The notes: generated by a model from the sequence alone, not told the origin. A stretch of 38,350 nt of DNA from Rhodospirillales bacterium (GCA_016712375.1 JADJRE010000031.1:1-38350); one strand, 5' to 3'. Counted from the stretch's first letter, positions 10,401-19,391 are shown. Translations and numbers: made by a program.

Positions 10401-11126
10401 GTCATGTTCCGGCATAGCCCGACTATGGACGCGACGCTGTGGCCGGACTCGACGTCGCTGGCGCGCGCCGTCGTCGGCGATCAGACGCACGTCTACCTGC
10501 CGCTGAAGCCAGGCACCTACTTCGCCCGCGTCTACGACGCCGACGGCCGGGCCTCGTTGGGTGTCGGCTACGTCTCGACCAAGCAGGCGAGCGTGCTGGC
10601 GTTCGCGCCGCTCGGCGACGTCGAGGAGGCCCCGACGTTCAGCGGCGTGAAGAGCAATTGCGAGGTGGTCGACGACGGCCTGATGCTGACCTCCGAGGAC
10701 TTCGACTCGATCCCCGACGTCGACGCCGAGCCGAGCTGGGACGTCAGCGGCGGTGTCGCTGCCTCTGGTCTCTACACGTTCGCCGCCGGCATCGACCTGG
10801 GCTCGGTCACGCTGGCGCGGGTGACCAGCCATCTGCTGCTCGAGGCGGTCAACGAGTTCGACTTCTGGGACGCCAGGATTGGCGAGATCGACAGTTGGCC
10901 GGACATCGATGGCACCCTCGGCGCGTCGGTCGACGCCAGCATCTACGGCAGGCTGACCGACGATGATCCCGCCGGCAGCCCGAGCTGGGGAGCGTTTACC
11001 CGCGTCGACTCGGCGGAGATCAACGCTCGTGGGATCGGCCAGCTGGAGTGCCGCCTGAGCACCGCCGACCGGGCGTTCAATCTGTGGCTCACCGAGCTAC
11101 GCGTCAAAGCAGAAGAGGTCGCCTGA
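7440..11126 (+). CDS. Tail tip / host specificity protein (TipJ, gpJ-like), frameshifted
   Basis: A probable TTG at 7440 opens LPDCLDPSP and soon LAVSACPHPFEQRRVDYAVP, the usual N-terminus of TipJ-type proteins. Frame changes near 7622 and 7655 lead into a long open stretch (about 7660-10080). It holds two hydrophobic segments (LMIAVAVAAVALTVFTAG and the following Gly/Ala-rich one), then FLPPPVPEISKNKGNDQPTY and AITGARNQAQNWGKVAFLLG. Further changes near 10085 and 10345 lead to TGA 11124-11126, about 1225 residues. The central part (NREYEAEM-like, DRDQAWREGRYHLAQQRL) fits the gpJ tail-protein fold and the C-terminal 250 residues would be the receptor-facing end. It forms the central fibre contacting the host. 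The exact start is uncertain, since TTG lies inside the preceding gene. Confidence 0.8.
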
Positions 11127-11542
11127 TGCCGCAGATCGCCAAGCTCGACGACAACGGCATGCTCATCGGCGTCGAGGCCTGCTGCGCCGACGACCATAAG
11201 ACGTGTCCCGTCGCGCGTACCGTGGCCTTGCCGGACGAACACGACATGCGCGGCCGGCTGAAAAGCTACCGCTGGGACTTTGGCCGGGGGTGTTTCCTGC
11301 CGCTATCGGCCGAGCCGCTCGACGCCGCCGACCGCGATACGCCGGAGCTGGTCGAGGGGCTGGTGCAGGCGATCGAGCACATCGAGCAGTTGATGCAGCT
11401 CGATTTGCCGAAGCGCAGCAAGCGGGCGCTGCGCAACTACCGCCGACTCAACCCCGGGTCGAAGGCCAGGGGCCGCCACCGGGACAACAGGCCTGCGAGC
11501 GCCGCGGCGACAGACAACGTCCCCGAGGGGAGCCGCCAGTGA
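11126..11542 (+). CDS. Phage protein of unknown function after the tail tip gene
   Basis: The ATG at 11126 overlaps the TipJ stop (TGATG), giving 138 residues: MPQIAKLDDNGMLIGVEAC, then SYRWDFGRGCFLPL, a helical region VEGLVQAIEHIEQLMQLDLP and a basic tail SKRALRNYRRLN. A longer in-frame start at 11048 exists but has no coupling and lies inside TipJ, so 11126 is preferred. The pattern of a small beta domain plus helix and basic tail is common for proteins next to tail fibres, such as assembly factors or connectors. I do not recognise a family. It is tightly coupled to both neighbours. Confidence 0.6.
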   Translation: MPQIAKLDDNGMLIGVEACCADDHKTCPVARTVALPDEHDMRGRLKSYRWDFGRGCFLPLSAEPLDAADRDTPELVEGLVQAIEHIEQLMQLDLPKRSKRALRNYRRLNPGSKARGRHRDNRPASAAATDNVPEGSRQ

Positions 11543-12453
11543 CGCAAGCGAACGATCTCGGCGCCATCGCCAACCAGCTCGCGGCGTTCTACCGCGCCCG
11601 CGTCAACGTCAACATGCAGGCGTTGGCGACGCAGCACTACGGCGCCAGCGAGCCGGCGATCATGTATCCGAACATGATCTGGTTCGACGCCGGCACCGGC
11701 AACGTCAAACTGCGCAACCCGACCAACAGCAGCTGGGCGACCATCGGCACCATCGGCCCGCCGATGAAGTGGACCAACGTCGATATCCCGCAGACGGCGT
11801 TTACCACCGGCGACGTCAAGCAAACGTACAAGGTTGTCGCCGATGCCGGCTGGGTATTGATGAACGACGGCTCGATCGGCGACGGCAGCTCAGGTGCCAC
11901 CACCCGCGCCAATCCCGACACGCAGGCGCTGTTCACGTTGCTGTGGAACGTCACCAGCGACTCCTGGTGCACGGTGTACGCCGCCAGCACCTTGACGGCA
12001 ACGGGACGCGGCGCCTCGGCTGCGGCTGACTGGGCGGCGCATCGGCACATACTGCTGCCGAAAGCGCTCGGCCGCGTCTTCGGGCACGCCGGCGCGGGCG
12101 CCGGGCTCGGAAGCTTTGGTCTGGCGACGTGGTGGGGCCAGGAGTACGTCGGGCTCGGCATCAACAACATGCCGGCGCATCCGCATAGCTTCGCGGCGCC
12201 TGACCACGGGCATCCCTACGCCATCGACCCCAGCAGCCAGAGCAGCTGGAACTCCAGCGGCGCCGGCGGTTTCCCAACGGGCGGTCCGGGCGCGACAAAG
12301 CCCGCTTGGGCCGGCGCCGTCGGCGACGGGAACGACGCTCATATCATCGGCGGGGGCGGCGGCTTCAGCGGCAACACCGGCTCGGCCGGCGGCGGCGAGG
12401 CGCACTTCAACATCCAGCCGACCAGCTACCTCAACGTCATGATCAAGCTGTGA
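11539..12453 (+). CDS. Tail collar / fibre protein with HxH tip
   Basis: The GTG at 11539 overlaps the upstream stop; 304 residues, intact. The N-terminal part (QHYGASEPAIMYPNMIWFDA, then KLRNPTNSSWATIG) is the repeat-like segment seen at the base of many fibre proteins. The middle has GWVLMNDGSIGDGSSGATTR, like tail collar domains that list the component count of a mixture. The C-terminal part carries NNMPAHPHSFAAPDHGHPY and a Gly-rich loop before NIQPTSYLNVMIKL. The HPH and HGH pairs resemble the metal-binding His clusters of trimeric fibre tips and the final strand matches phage collar and microcystin-dependent-protein ends. It probably forms part of the receptor-binding apparatus. Confidence 0.75.
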   Translation: MTQANDLGAIANQLAAFYRARVNVNMQALATQHYGASEPAIMYPNMIWFDAGTGNVKLRNPTNSSWATIGTIGPPMKWTNVDIPQTAFTTGDVKQTYKVVADAGWVLMNDGSIGDGSSGATTRANPDTQALFTLLWNVTSDSWCTVYAASTLTATGRGASAAADWAAHRHILLPKALGRVFGHAGAGAGLGSFGLATWWGQEYVGLGINNMPAHPHSFAAPDHGHPYAIDPSSQSSWNSSGAGGFPTGGPGATKPAWAGAVGDGNDAHIIGGGGGFSGNTGSAGGGEAHFNIQPTSYLNVMIKL

Positions 12454-12463
12454 GAGCCGCCAG

Positions 12464-15400
12464 ATGACACAATCGCCGAACCTCGGGGCCGTGCCAACCG
12501 GCAGCGGCGCGCAGGTCCGCCAGGACTTCAATCTGGCCGACGCGGCGCTGGCGAGCGAGCACGAGGACGAGTTCGCCCCCTCGATCACCTATCCGTTCAT
12601 GCGCTGGCGCAACGACACCGACCAGCTGGTCAGCCGCCGCAACGCCGCCAACACCGCCTGGGAGATCGTCGAGAACTACGGCGCCACCACCGACCCAACC
12701 GTAGACGACGACGCCGGCGCCGGCTACGTGCCCGGGGCGATGTGGATCAACACCGCTGACAGCCGGGTCTTCTTCTGCGCCGACCCGACGACCGGCGCGG
12801 CGGTGTGGACGCAGGCCGGCGGTGGCGGTGGCGGCGTCGCCTCCGCCTTCGGGCGAACCGGCGCGGTGCTCGCGCTCGGCGACTTTCCCGCGCCGACAAG
12901 ATCAGCGACGGCGGCGGCAAGGTGATGATGACCACGGCCGAGCGCACGACGCTGGCGGCGATCAGCTTCCCGGCCAAGGTGATCCCGCTCACTGGCACCG
13001 GCTCCAGCACCGATAACGCCAACATCCGCGCCGCCATCGCGGCGATCAAGGCGTCCGGCCAGCCGGGCGAGATCGCGATGTCCGGCGACTTCAAGATCGG
13101 CCATAGCGGCGACAAGGCCGGCATCGACCCCGACACCTGCCAGTTTCTCAAACTCACCGGGCGGGGCTACTGCCGCTGGTACAAGGGGGTGGCGGCGGCG
13201 ACCAGCAGGCTGACCGGCGACGAGGACCCCGCCGACGGCACCGCCTACCGGATGCTGTCGCGCGATACCGACGACGGCGCCGGCAAGACCCTCATCATCG
13301 CCAACATGCTCTTCGAGGGCGACCTGGCGACGACGATGAAGCAGCTCGGCGACGGCAGCCGGCTGATCTCCCTCGACCACTATGACCGTGTCGAGCTCGT
13401 CGATGTCGAAGGCCGTTGGGGCTCGCAGATGGGCTTCACCTTCGGCTACTGCAACGAGGTCCGGGCCAACCGCATCTACCTCAACCGCATCGCCCGCGAC
13501 GGCTTCAACGCCTCGAACTGCGCCGACGTCGCGATCACCGACTCCGACTTCGCGTGGATCATCGACGACTGCGCTGCCGCCAACCTGTCGGCGGTGGCCG
13601 CCGACGATCCCGGCCAGCAGCGTGCCTTCCGGTTCGTGGGCAACCGCGTCTACAACTGCCAGGGCGTCAAGCTGCTCGGCGGCAAGCACGTGCTGATCGC
13701 CGGCAACAGCTTCCGCGCGCCGCTGAACTACGCGGTGTTCCTGGGCTCGGACGCCAGCTACGCCGAAGGCGCGCGGCCGATCGAGGACGTGCTGGTCTAC
13801 GGCAACAACATCACCGACCTGGTGACCGCCGATCAGTACGGTAACGCGAACACTATCGACACCGGGATCATCGTCTCGCAGTTCAGCGCCACCCCGCGCA
13901 ACGTGGTGATCCGCGGCAACAACCTGGCGCAGCGGACGCCGACCGACGGGCTGACCTGGTCGGACCTGAAGCTGCGCGGCATCAGCGGCGAGAACCGGCA
14001 GTGGCGGGGCGACGATCCGACCGGCAACATGCTGTTCTACGATCCGACCCTGACCGGCGAAATCTTCGTCGGCCAGGGCAAGGCGATCCGCGTCGAGGCG
14101 CCGAACGGCCTCGACCGGCTGACCTACGACATCGACGACAACCGCTTCGACGGCTTCTCGGACGACGCCTTCCTGCGCACGCAGCCGGCCTGGGAGGGCT
14201 CGCAGCTGTGGGCGGTGCTGGCGTCGGCCGGCGAGTTCCCGGTCGGCGAAGCGGCGCGGATCACCGGCCTCGACCTGCGCGGCTACCAGGAGATGCGGCT
14301 GGTGCTGACGATCGGCTCGCCGGCGGGGCTGGCGGACGCGGTGCTCTCGTGGCGCTTTTCCATCGACGGCGGCACAACGTGGGACGATACCGAGGCCGGC
14401 ATTGTGCTCGACGGCGTCGCCGACCATACCTACTACGGCGCGTGGCAATCGATCCCGACAGCGCTGCGGCAGACGATCGACGCGCAGGTGGCGCTGTTCG
14501 GACAGCTCGGCAACGGCAGCACGCAGGTCCGCGTTTTCGACTTCGCCCTCGACATCCGCGGCCTCGATCAGACTTCGGCGGCGCGGCTGCTGCCATCGAA
14601 GGTAACGCCTGCCGAAATCGCCGATCCGGTGGAAACCGGGCTGCGCAGCTTTTCGCCGGCCGATGTCGCGGCAATTTCCGGTAGCGGCAGTCCCGGCAGT
14701 TCACAGCCGGCGTTCGGAACGATCGCCGTCGCCGGGCAATCGACCGTCGTCGCCGACGCCGCATCCGACACGCTGACCCTCGCCGGCGCCAACGGCATTG
14801 CCGTCACCACTGACCCTGCGATCGACACCCTGGCGTTTGCGCCTATCTACGGCTCGGGCGCCAACACGGTCTGCCAGGGCGACGACGGCCGGCTCTCCGA
14901 CGCGCGGACGCCGACGGCGCATGCCGCCAGCCACAAGGCCGGCGGCGGAGATGCGATCAGCGTCACCGAGTTCGGTGGTTTCGCCTCCGGCAAGCTGGCT
15001 GGCCGCACCACCGTCGGCAGCGGCGCCCTCGAGGCGATCACGCCGTCCGCCAACCTCAGCCTCGCCGCCGGTACGCTCGACGTGGTGGGGCCGGTCGCCA
15101 GCGCGCTCGGGCTGACCGGCGTCGTGTCGGTGAACAGCCTAAGCGAGGACACTGCGCCCGACAAGGCGGCCGACTTCCTCTGCACCTACGATACCAGCGC
15201 CTCGGCGCACCGGAAGGTCAGGCCGCAGAGCCTGATCCCCTACGACATCCTCTGCGGGATCGTGGGCAAGCCGGTGGACGGCGAGGTGGTGCTGCTGTTC
15301 GTCGCCCCGCGGCCGTTCCGCATCCCGGCGAATGCAACAGGCTCGCGTCTGAAGGCTGGCACTGCCGCGACCGGCACGTCGGTGTTCTCGATTCAGCAGA

Positions 15401-15570
15401 ACGGCAGCGAGTTCCTCACCGCGACCGTCGCCTCGTCCGGCACCACCGCCACCTTCTCCTCGTCGCAGACCGACTTCGCCGCCGGCGATGTCCTGCGCAT
15501 CGCCGCACCCGCCAGCGCTGATGCGACGATCGCCGATATCGCCATCACCCTGGCGGCGACGTTGCTGTGA
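12464..15570 (+). CDS. Large tail fibre protein with parallel beta-helix, one frameshift
   Basis: The ATG at 12464 starts MTQSPNLGAVPTGSGAQ. The N-terminal 140 residues resemble those of the preceding fibre (SITYPFMRWRNDTDQLVSRR), then the fibre linker FGRTGAVLALGDFP. Here one base is lost near 12890 and the frame continues KISDGGGKVMMTTAER to TGA 15568-15570, about 1035 residues. Residues about 160-480 show short repeating strands with Asn ladders (VYNCQGVKLLGGKHVLIAGN, VYGNNITDLV, VVIRGNNLAQ), typical of a right-handed parallel beta-helix as in tailspike and pectate-lyase folds. Later parts (DDGRLSDARTPTAHAASH) match fibre stem repeats. It probably binds or degrades a surface glycan. Aspartates and glutamates abound, but no catalytic pair can be assigned by eye. 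Confidence 0.8.
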
Positions 15571-15603
15571 TGACGTATCGCTATCTGCAGGAAGCGTGAC
15601 TCC

Positions 15604-16771
15604 ATGCCCGCGCGCCAGAGCTTCTACGCGGAAAGCCTCGCGGAAAGCAGCACCGCCAGCGCCGAGTGGACGAACAAGCTCTCGCTGACCTTCACCCCCG
15701 ACGGCGAGGCCGATTACTGGCTGTTCGCGTCTGCCGCTTTCACCAACTCCAGCGGCACCAACGACCACGTCGGCTGGGCCTCAGTCTATCACGTCCAAGC
15801 CGCAACCGTGCTCACCGAGCAGTCGATGCAGCGCCAGGAGGCGACGAGCCCGCAGGACTGGGTCGGCGTCTTCGGCATCGCCCGGCTGAGCTTCGGCGCA
15901 GCGCCGGGCGAACAGCAGCTCGACGTCAACATCAACTCGTCGCACGCCGGCGACACCACGAAAATCAGAGATGTCCGCCTGCTGCTGATCAAGGCCGACC
16001 CGGCCGACGCCTACGCCGAGCCTGGCGCAGGTGAACGCCAGCAGCACCAGCTGGCAGACCGCGACGACGCTGGCGTTCACGCCCAGCTCGGCCGGCGATT
16101 ATCTGGTGATCGCGTCGGCGACGCGCGCCAGCAACACCAATCTCGGCGCCATGCGCTGCCGGCTCAACGATGTCACCGGCGCGATCACCTACGGCGACAG
16201 AGCCTGGTACTGCAAGGACGACTGGGACAACCAGGCGTTCGCGGTGATGGAGAAGCTCAGCCTCGCCGCCGCCACGCGCACCTTGCAGCTGCAGGTCCGC
16301 TCGGAGAGCGGCACGCTCTGCTACGTCCAAGGCGCCCGCATCCTGGCGCTGCGGCTCGATGCCTTCGACAACGCCTGGTTCGCCTCGAACCAGGCGACGC
16401 AGAACACCACGAGCGCCAGCAATCAGGATCTCCTGACGCTGAGTGCGACGCCGCTGGCGCTGCCGCACGCGATCATCGCCGTCGGCACCTACAACACCGC
16501 CTCGACCACCGTCTCCGGCTATCTCAACGTCGCCAAGGACGGCGGCACCGTGGAAGAGTGGAACCGCGAGGCGCCGAACGCCGCGGGCTGGCAGTGCGCC
16601 GGACTGGCGCAGCGGCAGACGCTCGCCGCCGTCGCGACCACCTGGAAATGGCGAGCCCGCGCTGAGACTGCCGGCACCACCGTCAACGTCGGCAATCTCG
16701 CCGTCGCCGTGCTGCAGCTGGAGGCGACGCCGGCGGCAACGCGCCGCCGCACCATGGCGCTCGCCGCCTGA
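15604..16771 (+). CDS. Structural protein made of two tandem related beta domains, one frameshift
   Basis: The ATG at 15604 opens MPARQSFYAESLAESSTASA. One base is gained near 16020, after which reading continues SLAQVNASSTSWQTATT to TGA 16769-16771, about 389 residues. The two halves resemble each other: STASAEWTNKLSLTFTPDGE with ADYWLFASAAFTNSSGTND in the first, and STSWQTATTLAFTPSSAGD with YLVIASATRASNTNLGAM in the second. Both go on to describe Arg/Leu strands (VRLLLIKAD and ARILALRLDAF). This points to an internal duplication of a beta-sandwich. Being last in the fibre block, it is probably a fibre accessory or decoration protein. No enzyme motif is visible. Confidence 0.65.
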
Positions 16772-16783
16772 AGGAGGACGGGC

Positions 16784-16887
16784 ATGCCGGCGCCCCCGCG
16801 CATCGTCACCTTCTTTGAGGCGCCTGACGTCATCCGGACGACGCTTATGACAGGAACTCCCGATGGGGCGTTCGGCAACGCCCCTAA
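16784..16887 (+). CDS. Possible small phage ORF, about 33 residues
   Basis: A strong AAGGAGG (16771-16777) lies six bases before the ATG at 16784, directly after the stop of the previous structural gene. The start reads MPAPPRIVTFFEAPDVIRT and TLMTGTPDGAFG. In the sequence as given the frame continues into the antisense of the DUF309 gene and turns Arg-rich there, so it cannot be real beyond about 16880. A TAA at 16885-16887 would end it after one indel. It could be a genuine short phage gene or the start of a longer phage gene cut off where the minus-strand block was inserted. Confidence 0.3.
16865..16884. terminator. Perfect 8-bp hairpin between convergent genes
   Basis: GGGGCGTT, loop CGGC, AACGCCCC forms a perfect stem. 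It lies just downstream of the tail-fibre operon on the plus strand and touches the stop of the DUF309 gene on the minus strand. No T-run follows on the plus strand. It may serve as a bidirectional terminator, or mark the edge of the inserted block. Confidence 0.5.
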
Positions 16888-17438
16888 TCCGGCCACAGCA
16901 GCAAATCGAAGGCTGGCGGGTTCTCGTCGCCGGCAGCTGTCCCGGTGGTCTGCGGTGTTTTCGAGATTGCGGTTGCGAAGTCGGCGAGCGCGGGGATATC
17001 GAGCCCCATGTAGCGCGTCCCGTGGGACCCGACGTGACCCGCAACGGACCCGAACAGGCGAACCGCCTTGGCTGCGTTCGCCCGCATGCCGCGAGCACTC
17101 CCTGATCGCGCTTTCAGTCCGGCGGCGGCAAGGCTGATGAGCGCTTGCAGGCAAGTCGCGGTCGGGCCGCGGCGGCCGCAGGCGACCCAGAGGCCTTCCC
17201 AGGATTCGTGCGCCTCCCAATAGAAGCCGTGGTTGAACAGATCGATGCCGTACAGGTAGTCGCGGCAGGTGCGCCATTCTCCCGGATCCGGCGGTTCCGA
17301 AATCTCAAGCTTTGCTCCGTAGCGATGTCCGGCGGGATCGCGCGTCGGGTGCGGGGCATGGCCCGGAACGTACGCGTAGGGAGGGAACGGCCGGTCCGGC
17401 AAGAGCCGCGGCGGCTGGGATGTCGAACGCTCGGTCAT
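16884..17438 (-). CDS. DUF309-domain protein
   Basis: An intact 184-residue protein, MTERSTSQPPRLLPDRPFPP at the N-terminus, TAG stop at 16886-16884. The DUF309 core is clear: YLYGIDLFNHGFYWEAHESW followed by EGLWVACGRRGP and the helical LQALISLAAAGLKARSG. DUF309 proteins are small helical bundles with a conserved (W/F)EAHE motif; the biochemical function is not established. It is oriented against the tail genes and followed by the 16865-16884 hairpin. A gap of 77 bases separates it from the cytochrome gene upstream on the same strand. Such genes are normally chromosomal rather than phage genes, so here it looks like cargo. Confidence 0.8.
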   Translation of the reverse strand: MTERSTSQPPRLLPDRPFPPYAYVPGHAPHPTRDPAGHRYGAKLEISEPPDPGEWRTCRDYLYGIDLFNHGFYWEAHESWEGLWVACGRRGPTATCLQALISLAAAGLKARSGSARGMRANAAKAVRLFGSVAGHVGSHGTRYMGLDIPALADFATAISKTPQTTGTAAGDENPPAFDLLLWPD

Positions 17439-17515
17439 GGCGGGCTCGCGGCCGATCGCCTCCCGTCAGCCCACATCCTGCGCCGGCGCAAGCCTCGATG
17501 CCGTCTCGCCGGCGC

Positions 17516-18357
17516 TCAGGTCTTCCTGCGGCCGGCCATGTACGCCAGATACTGGATGATCAGATCGATCTCGTGATCGCTCAGCGCGTCCTGATCGAAC
17601 CCCTGCATTTTCATGTCCGGCCAGTTCCTGACCGAAGCCGGATTGCGGATGAGCTGGTGCAACGCCGTCGGCGTCAGGTATTCCGTTGGATTCTGGGGGA
17701 TGTTGAGATCAGGGCCGACATGCGCGTTCCCCGCGCCGTTGAGGGTGTGGCAGACCATGCACTGCGTGATGAACAAAGCCTGGCCGGCACGGATCGAAGC
17801 GAGTCCGCGGGAAGGTTGGCGTCGACGGCCAAGGCCGGCCAGCGGTGCTCCGGCGACTCCGTGCCGCGGAAGCGCGCGACCATGTACGGCCACTGCTCGC
17901 TGCGCACACCCGACGCTTCGGGTCTGAGCCAGACCACGTAGAACGGGCCGGCGCTGAATGTCTTGCCCGGGATGACGGGCCACGGCTCGTCCGCCGGCTC
18001 GATGGCGAGATAGGGAACCGAACCAGTGTCATCCTTGGCAAAGACGAGGTCCGGAGGGAGCAGCGTGACGAAGCCGTCGGTGGCAACGACCTCGATCACC
18101 TCGTCAGGTTCAAGCGGCAGGCCGCGCAGCAGGCTCGCAAGCGGCAGTGCGCGGTACGACATCGGCTGCTTGTAAGTCGAGTCGCGCGGGACGCGGATCT
18201 CGGTCAGGTCCGCACGGTGCAGCAGTTCGCTCCGCGACAGCGTCACGGTCCGGTCGCGCAAGACGATCTCGATAGCCGGCTGCGACGCTCCCCAGCCTGC
18301 AGGAGCCCAGACCAGAAGTATTGACAGCAGTCCGGTGAGCAGGGTCAAGCAACGCAT
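17516..18357 (-). CDS. c-type cytochrome with N-terminal molybdopterin-oxidoreductase-like domain, one frameshift
   Basis: The start chosen at 18357 gives a signal peptide, MRCLTLLTGLLSILLVWAPA with cleavage near GWGA, as needed for periplasmic haem attachment; the frame is open further upstream to 18432. Residues about 27-175 (IEIVLRDRTVTLSRSELL, SYRALPLASLLRGL, WPVIPGKTFSAGPFYVVWL) look like the beta-rich domain related to sulfite-oxidase-type molybdopterin-binding proteins, without a visible cofactor Cys. Near 17797 the frame changes and continues AGQALFITQCMVCHTLNGAG, with the CxxCH haem motif CMVCH, then a DMKMQGF Met ligand and a class I cytochrome C-terminal helix (IDLIIQYLAYMAGRRK). 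Total about 280 residues. Presumably a periplasmic electron carrier. An unusual gene to find among phage late genes. Confidence 0.75.
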
Positions 18358-18523
18358 CGAAGAACCTCTGATATTCAGGAACCACCCGGCAGCGATACCA
18401 ACAAGACAGGCATTGCCGGCGGTCGAGGACAAGCCACGGCTGATAAGCTTTCGACTTTCCTCATTAACCCGAATTCCAATGCAGCGAATTGTCTGGCGGG
18501 CTTCGGGCGGGCTGATCCGCCGG

Positions 18524-18898
18524 TCATCGCGTCTGCGCGGGCTCTTCCCTGATCAATTCGGCAAGCCGATCCGACGCCTCATCGAAGCAAATGCCCAGCC
18601 GGTTGCTTTTGCTCCACGCGACCTCGCCGGCAAAAGTCGCCGACATTCGCAATCCCAGCACCACGGAACCTCCCGGGTTCGATCGACCAGTCGACCAGGA
18701 CCGCACCCCGGAGATCGAGAAATTGCGGATCCGGCAATCCAGAACATACCAATCGAAGTCTGAGCGTGCCCTTAACTCTCCAGACCACATGACTGAGTAA
18801 CGCGAGTGGATGCGCCGGTCAGCGCTATCGACGAGGTCGGCACTCATCCGCGTCTCCTCCCCAAATGTCCGCCGCAGCCAATCGCGAAGAGCGCGCAT
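18524..18898 (-). CDS. PilZ-domain protein (c-di-GMP-binding type), with two compensating indels
   Basis: 124 residues. The N-terminal part has MRALRDWLRRTFGEETR, then the PilZ first motif in DSADRRIHSRYSV (RxxxR), followed by CRIRNFSISG, which supplies the (D/N)xSxxG motif. After it the given frame reads RSWSTGRSNPG, while the neighbouring frame gives AVLVDWSIEPG, a much better PilZ strand. Two nearby opposite indels around 18680-18720 are therefore likely. The remainder (GSVVLGLRMSATFAGEVAWS and RLGICFDEA) is a normal PilZ C-terminal half. It would bind cyclic di-GMP through the two motifs and act as a receiver in motility or surface control. Another start is at residue 18 (18847). Confidence 0.7.
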   Translation of the reverse strand: MRALRDWLRRTFGEETRMSADLVDSADRRIHSRYSVMWSGELRARSDFDWYVLDCRIRNFSISGVRSWSTGRSNPGGSVVLGLRMSATFAGEVAWSKSNRLGICFDEASDRLAELIREEPAQTR

Positions 18899-19017
18899 TC
18901 CAGCGGCGAAGGACGCACGGCCACTTCTTTGATCTTCATTTTAGCCGGTTACTTTCCGGCAAGAAACCGGCCGCCAGCTCTGCTTCCTCCACCACCCACG
19001 GTACAGGCAAGAGCCTC
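18899..19017. other. Divergent intergenic region between PilZ gene and lysis genes
   Basis: 119 bases separate the divergent PilZ (minus) and holin-like (plus) genes. An inverted repeat, GCCGG-TTACTTT-CCGGC at 18944-18960, lies inside. Promoters for both genes should be here, because the plus-strand lysis genes are cut off from the tail operon by the minus-strand block. I could not find a convincing -35/-10 pair by eye. Confidence 0.35.
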
Positions 19018-19326
19018 ATGACGATGACTCCAGAAGACCACACCGCCGCGATTCGTTCGCAGCAAATCGATGTTGCCGACATCAAAGGCACCCTCAACAA
19101 CGGCCTGCGCGCGATGGTTCAGGACCAGAGGACGGAGCTGGCGACGGTCAAGGAGGACATCCAGCTGATCCGCGATGCGCTGACCAGCCACGTCGCCAAG
19201 GAAGATGTGATCTACGAGATCTTCAAGCGGGTGATGAACACCGGCGTCACCATCACCGGCGCGCTGATCGCGCTCCTGCTCTCGATCATCGGCTACCTGC
19301 TCGTCCACCCGGTCGGCCTGCACTGA
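19018..19326 (+). CDS. Holin-like single-TM phage protein
   Basis: The ATG at 19018 gives 102 residues: MTMTPEDHTAAIRSQQID, a long helical segment with heptad character (NGLRAMVQDQRTELATVKED and IQLIRDALTSHV), then a C-terminal hydrophobic segment TGALIALLLSIIGYLLVHP. The longer frame from 18865 is Arg-rich and unlikely. A coiled-coil plus C-terminal TM helix is seen in XhlA-like haemolysin and holin-associated proteins that precede endolysins. It would sit in the inner membrane with its N-terminus in the cytoplasm. A hairpin (19354-19373) separates it from the next gene. Membrane role is inferred from the TM segment and the company it keeps. Confidence 0.6.
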   Translation: MTMTPEDHTAAIRSQQIDVADIKGTLNNGLRAMVQDQRTELATVKEDIQLIRDALTSHVAKEDVIYEIFKRVMNTGVTITGALIALLLSIIGYLLVHPVGLH

Positions 19327-19353
19327 GCCGGCCATCACTCGACGTTCCCCACG

Positions 19354-19373
19354 GCCGCCTTCGGGCGGCTTTT
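19354..19373 (+). terminator. Rho-independent terminator-like hairpin
   Basis: GCCGCC (19354-19359), loop TTCG, GGCGGC (19364-19369), then TTTT. It follows the holin-like stop by 28 bases and precedes the hydrolase-like gene by 19, so it may attenuate rather than end transcription of the lysis genes. Confidence 0.55.
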
Positions 19374-19391
19374 CATTTTCGGGAGGTGACC

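Noticed and set aside
12724..14448. A 574-residue minus-strand frame opposite the fibre gene
   Set aside because: Low-complexity Arg/Ala/Gly/Val shadow; the plus frame carries clear fibre motifs and codon use.
11539..15570. Diversity-generating retroelement acting on the fibre genes
   Set aside because: No reverse transcriptase, template repeat or variable repeat pair was found in the window.
16784..17137. A 117-residue plus-strand protein
   Set aside because: Beyond about 33 residues it is the Arg-rich antisense of the DUF309 gene; only the start could be real.
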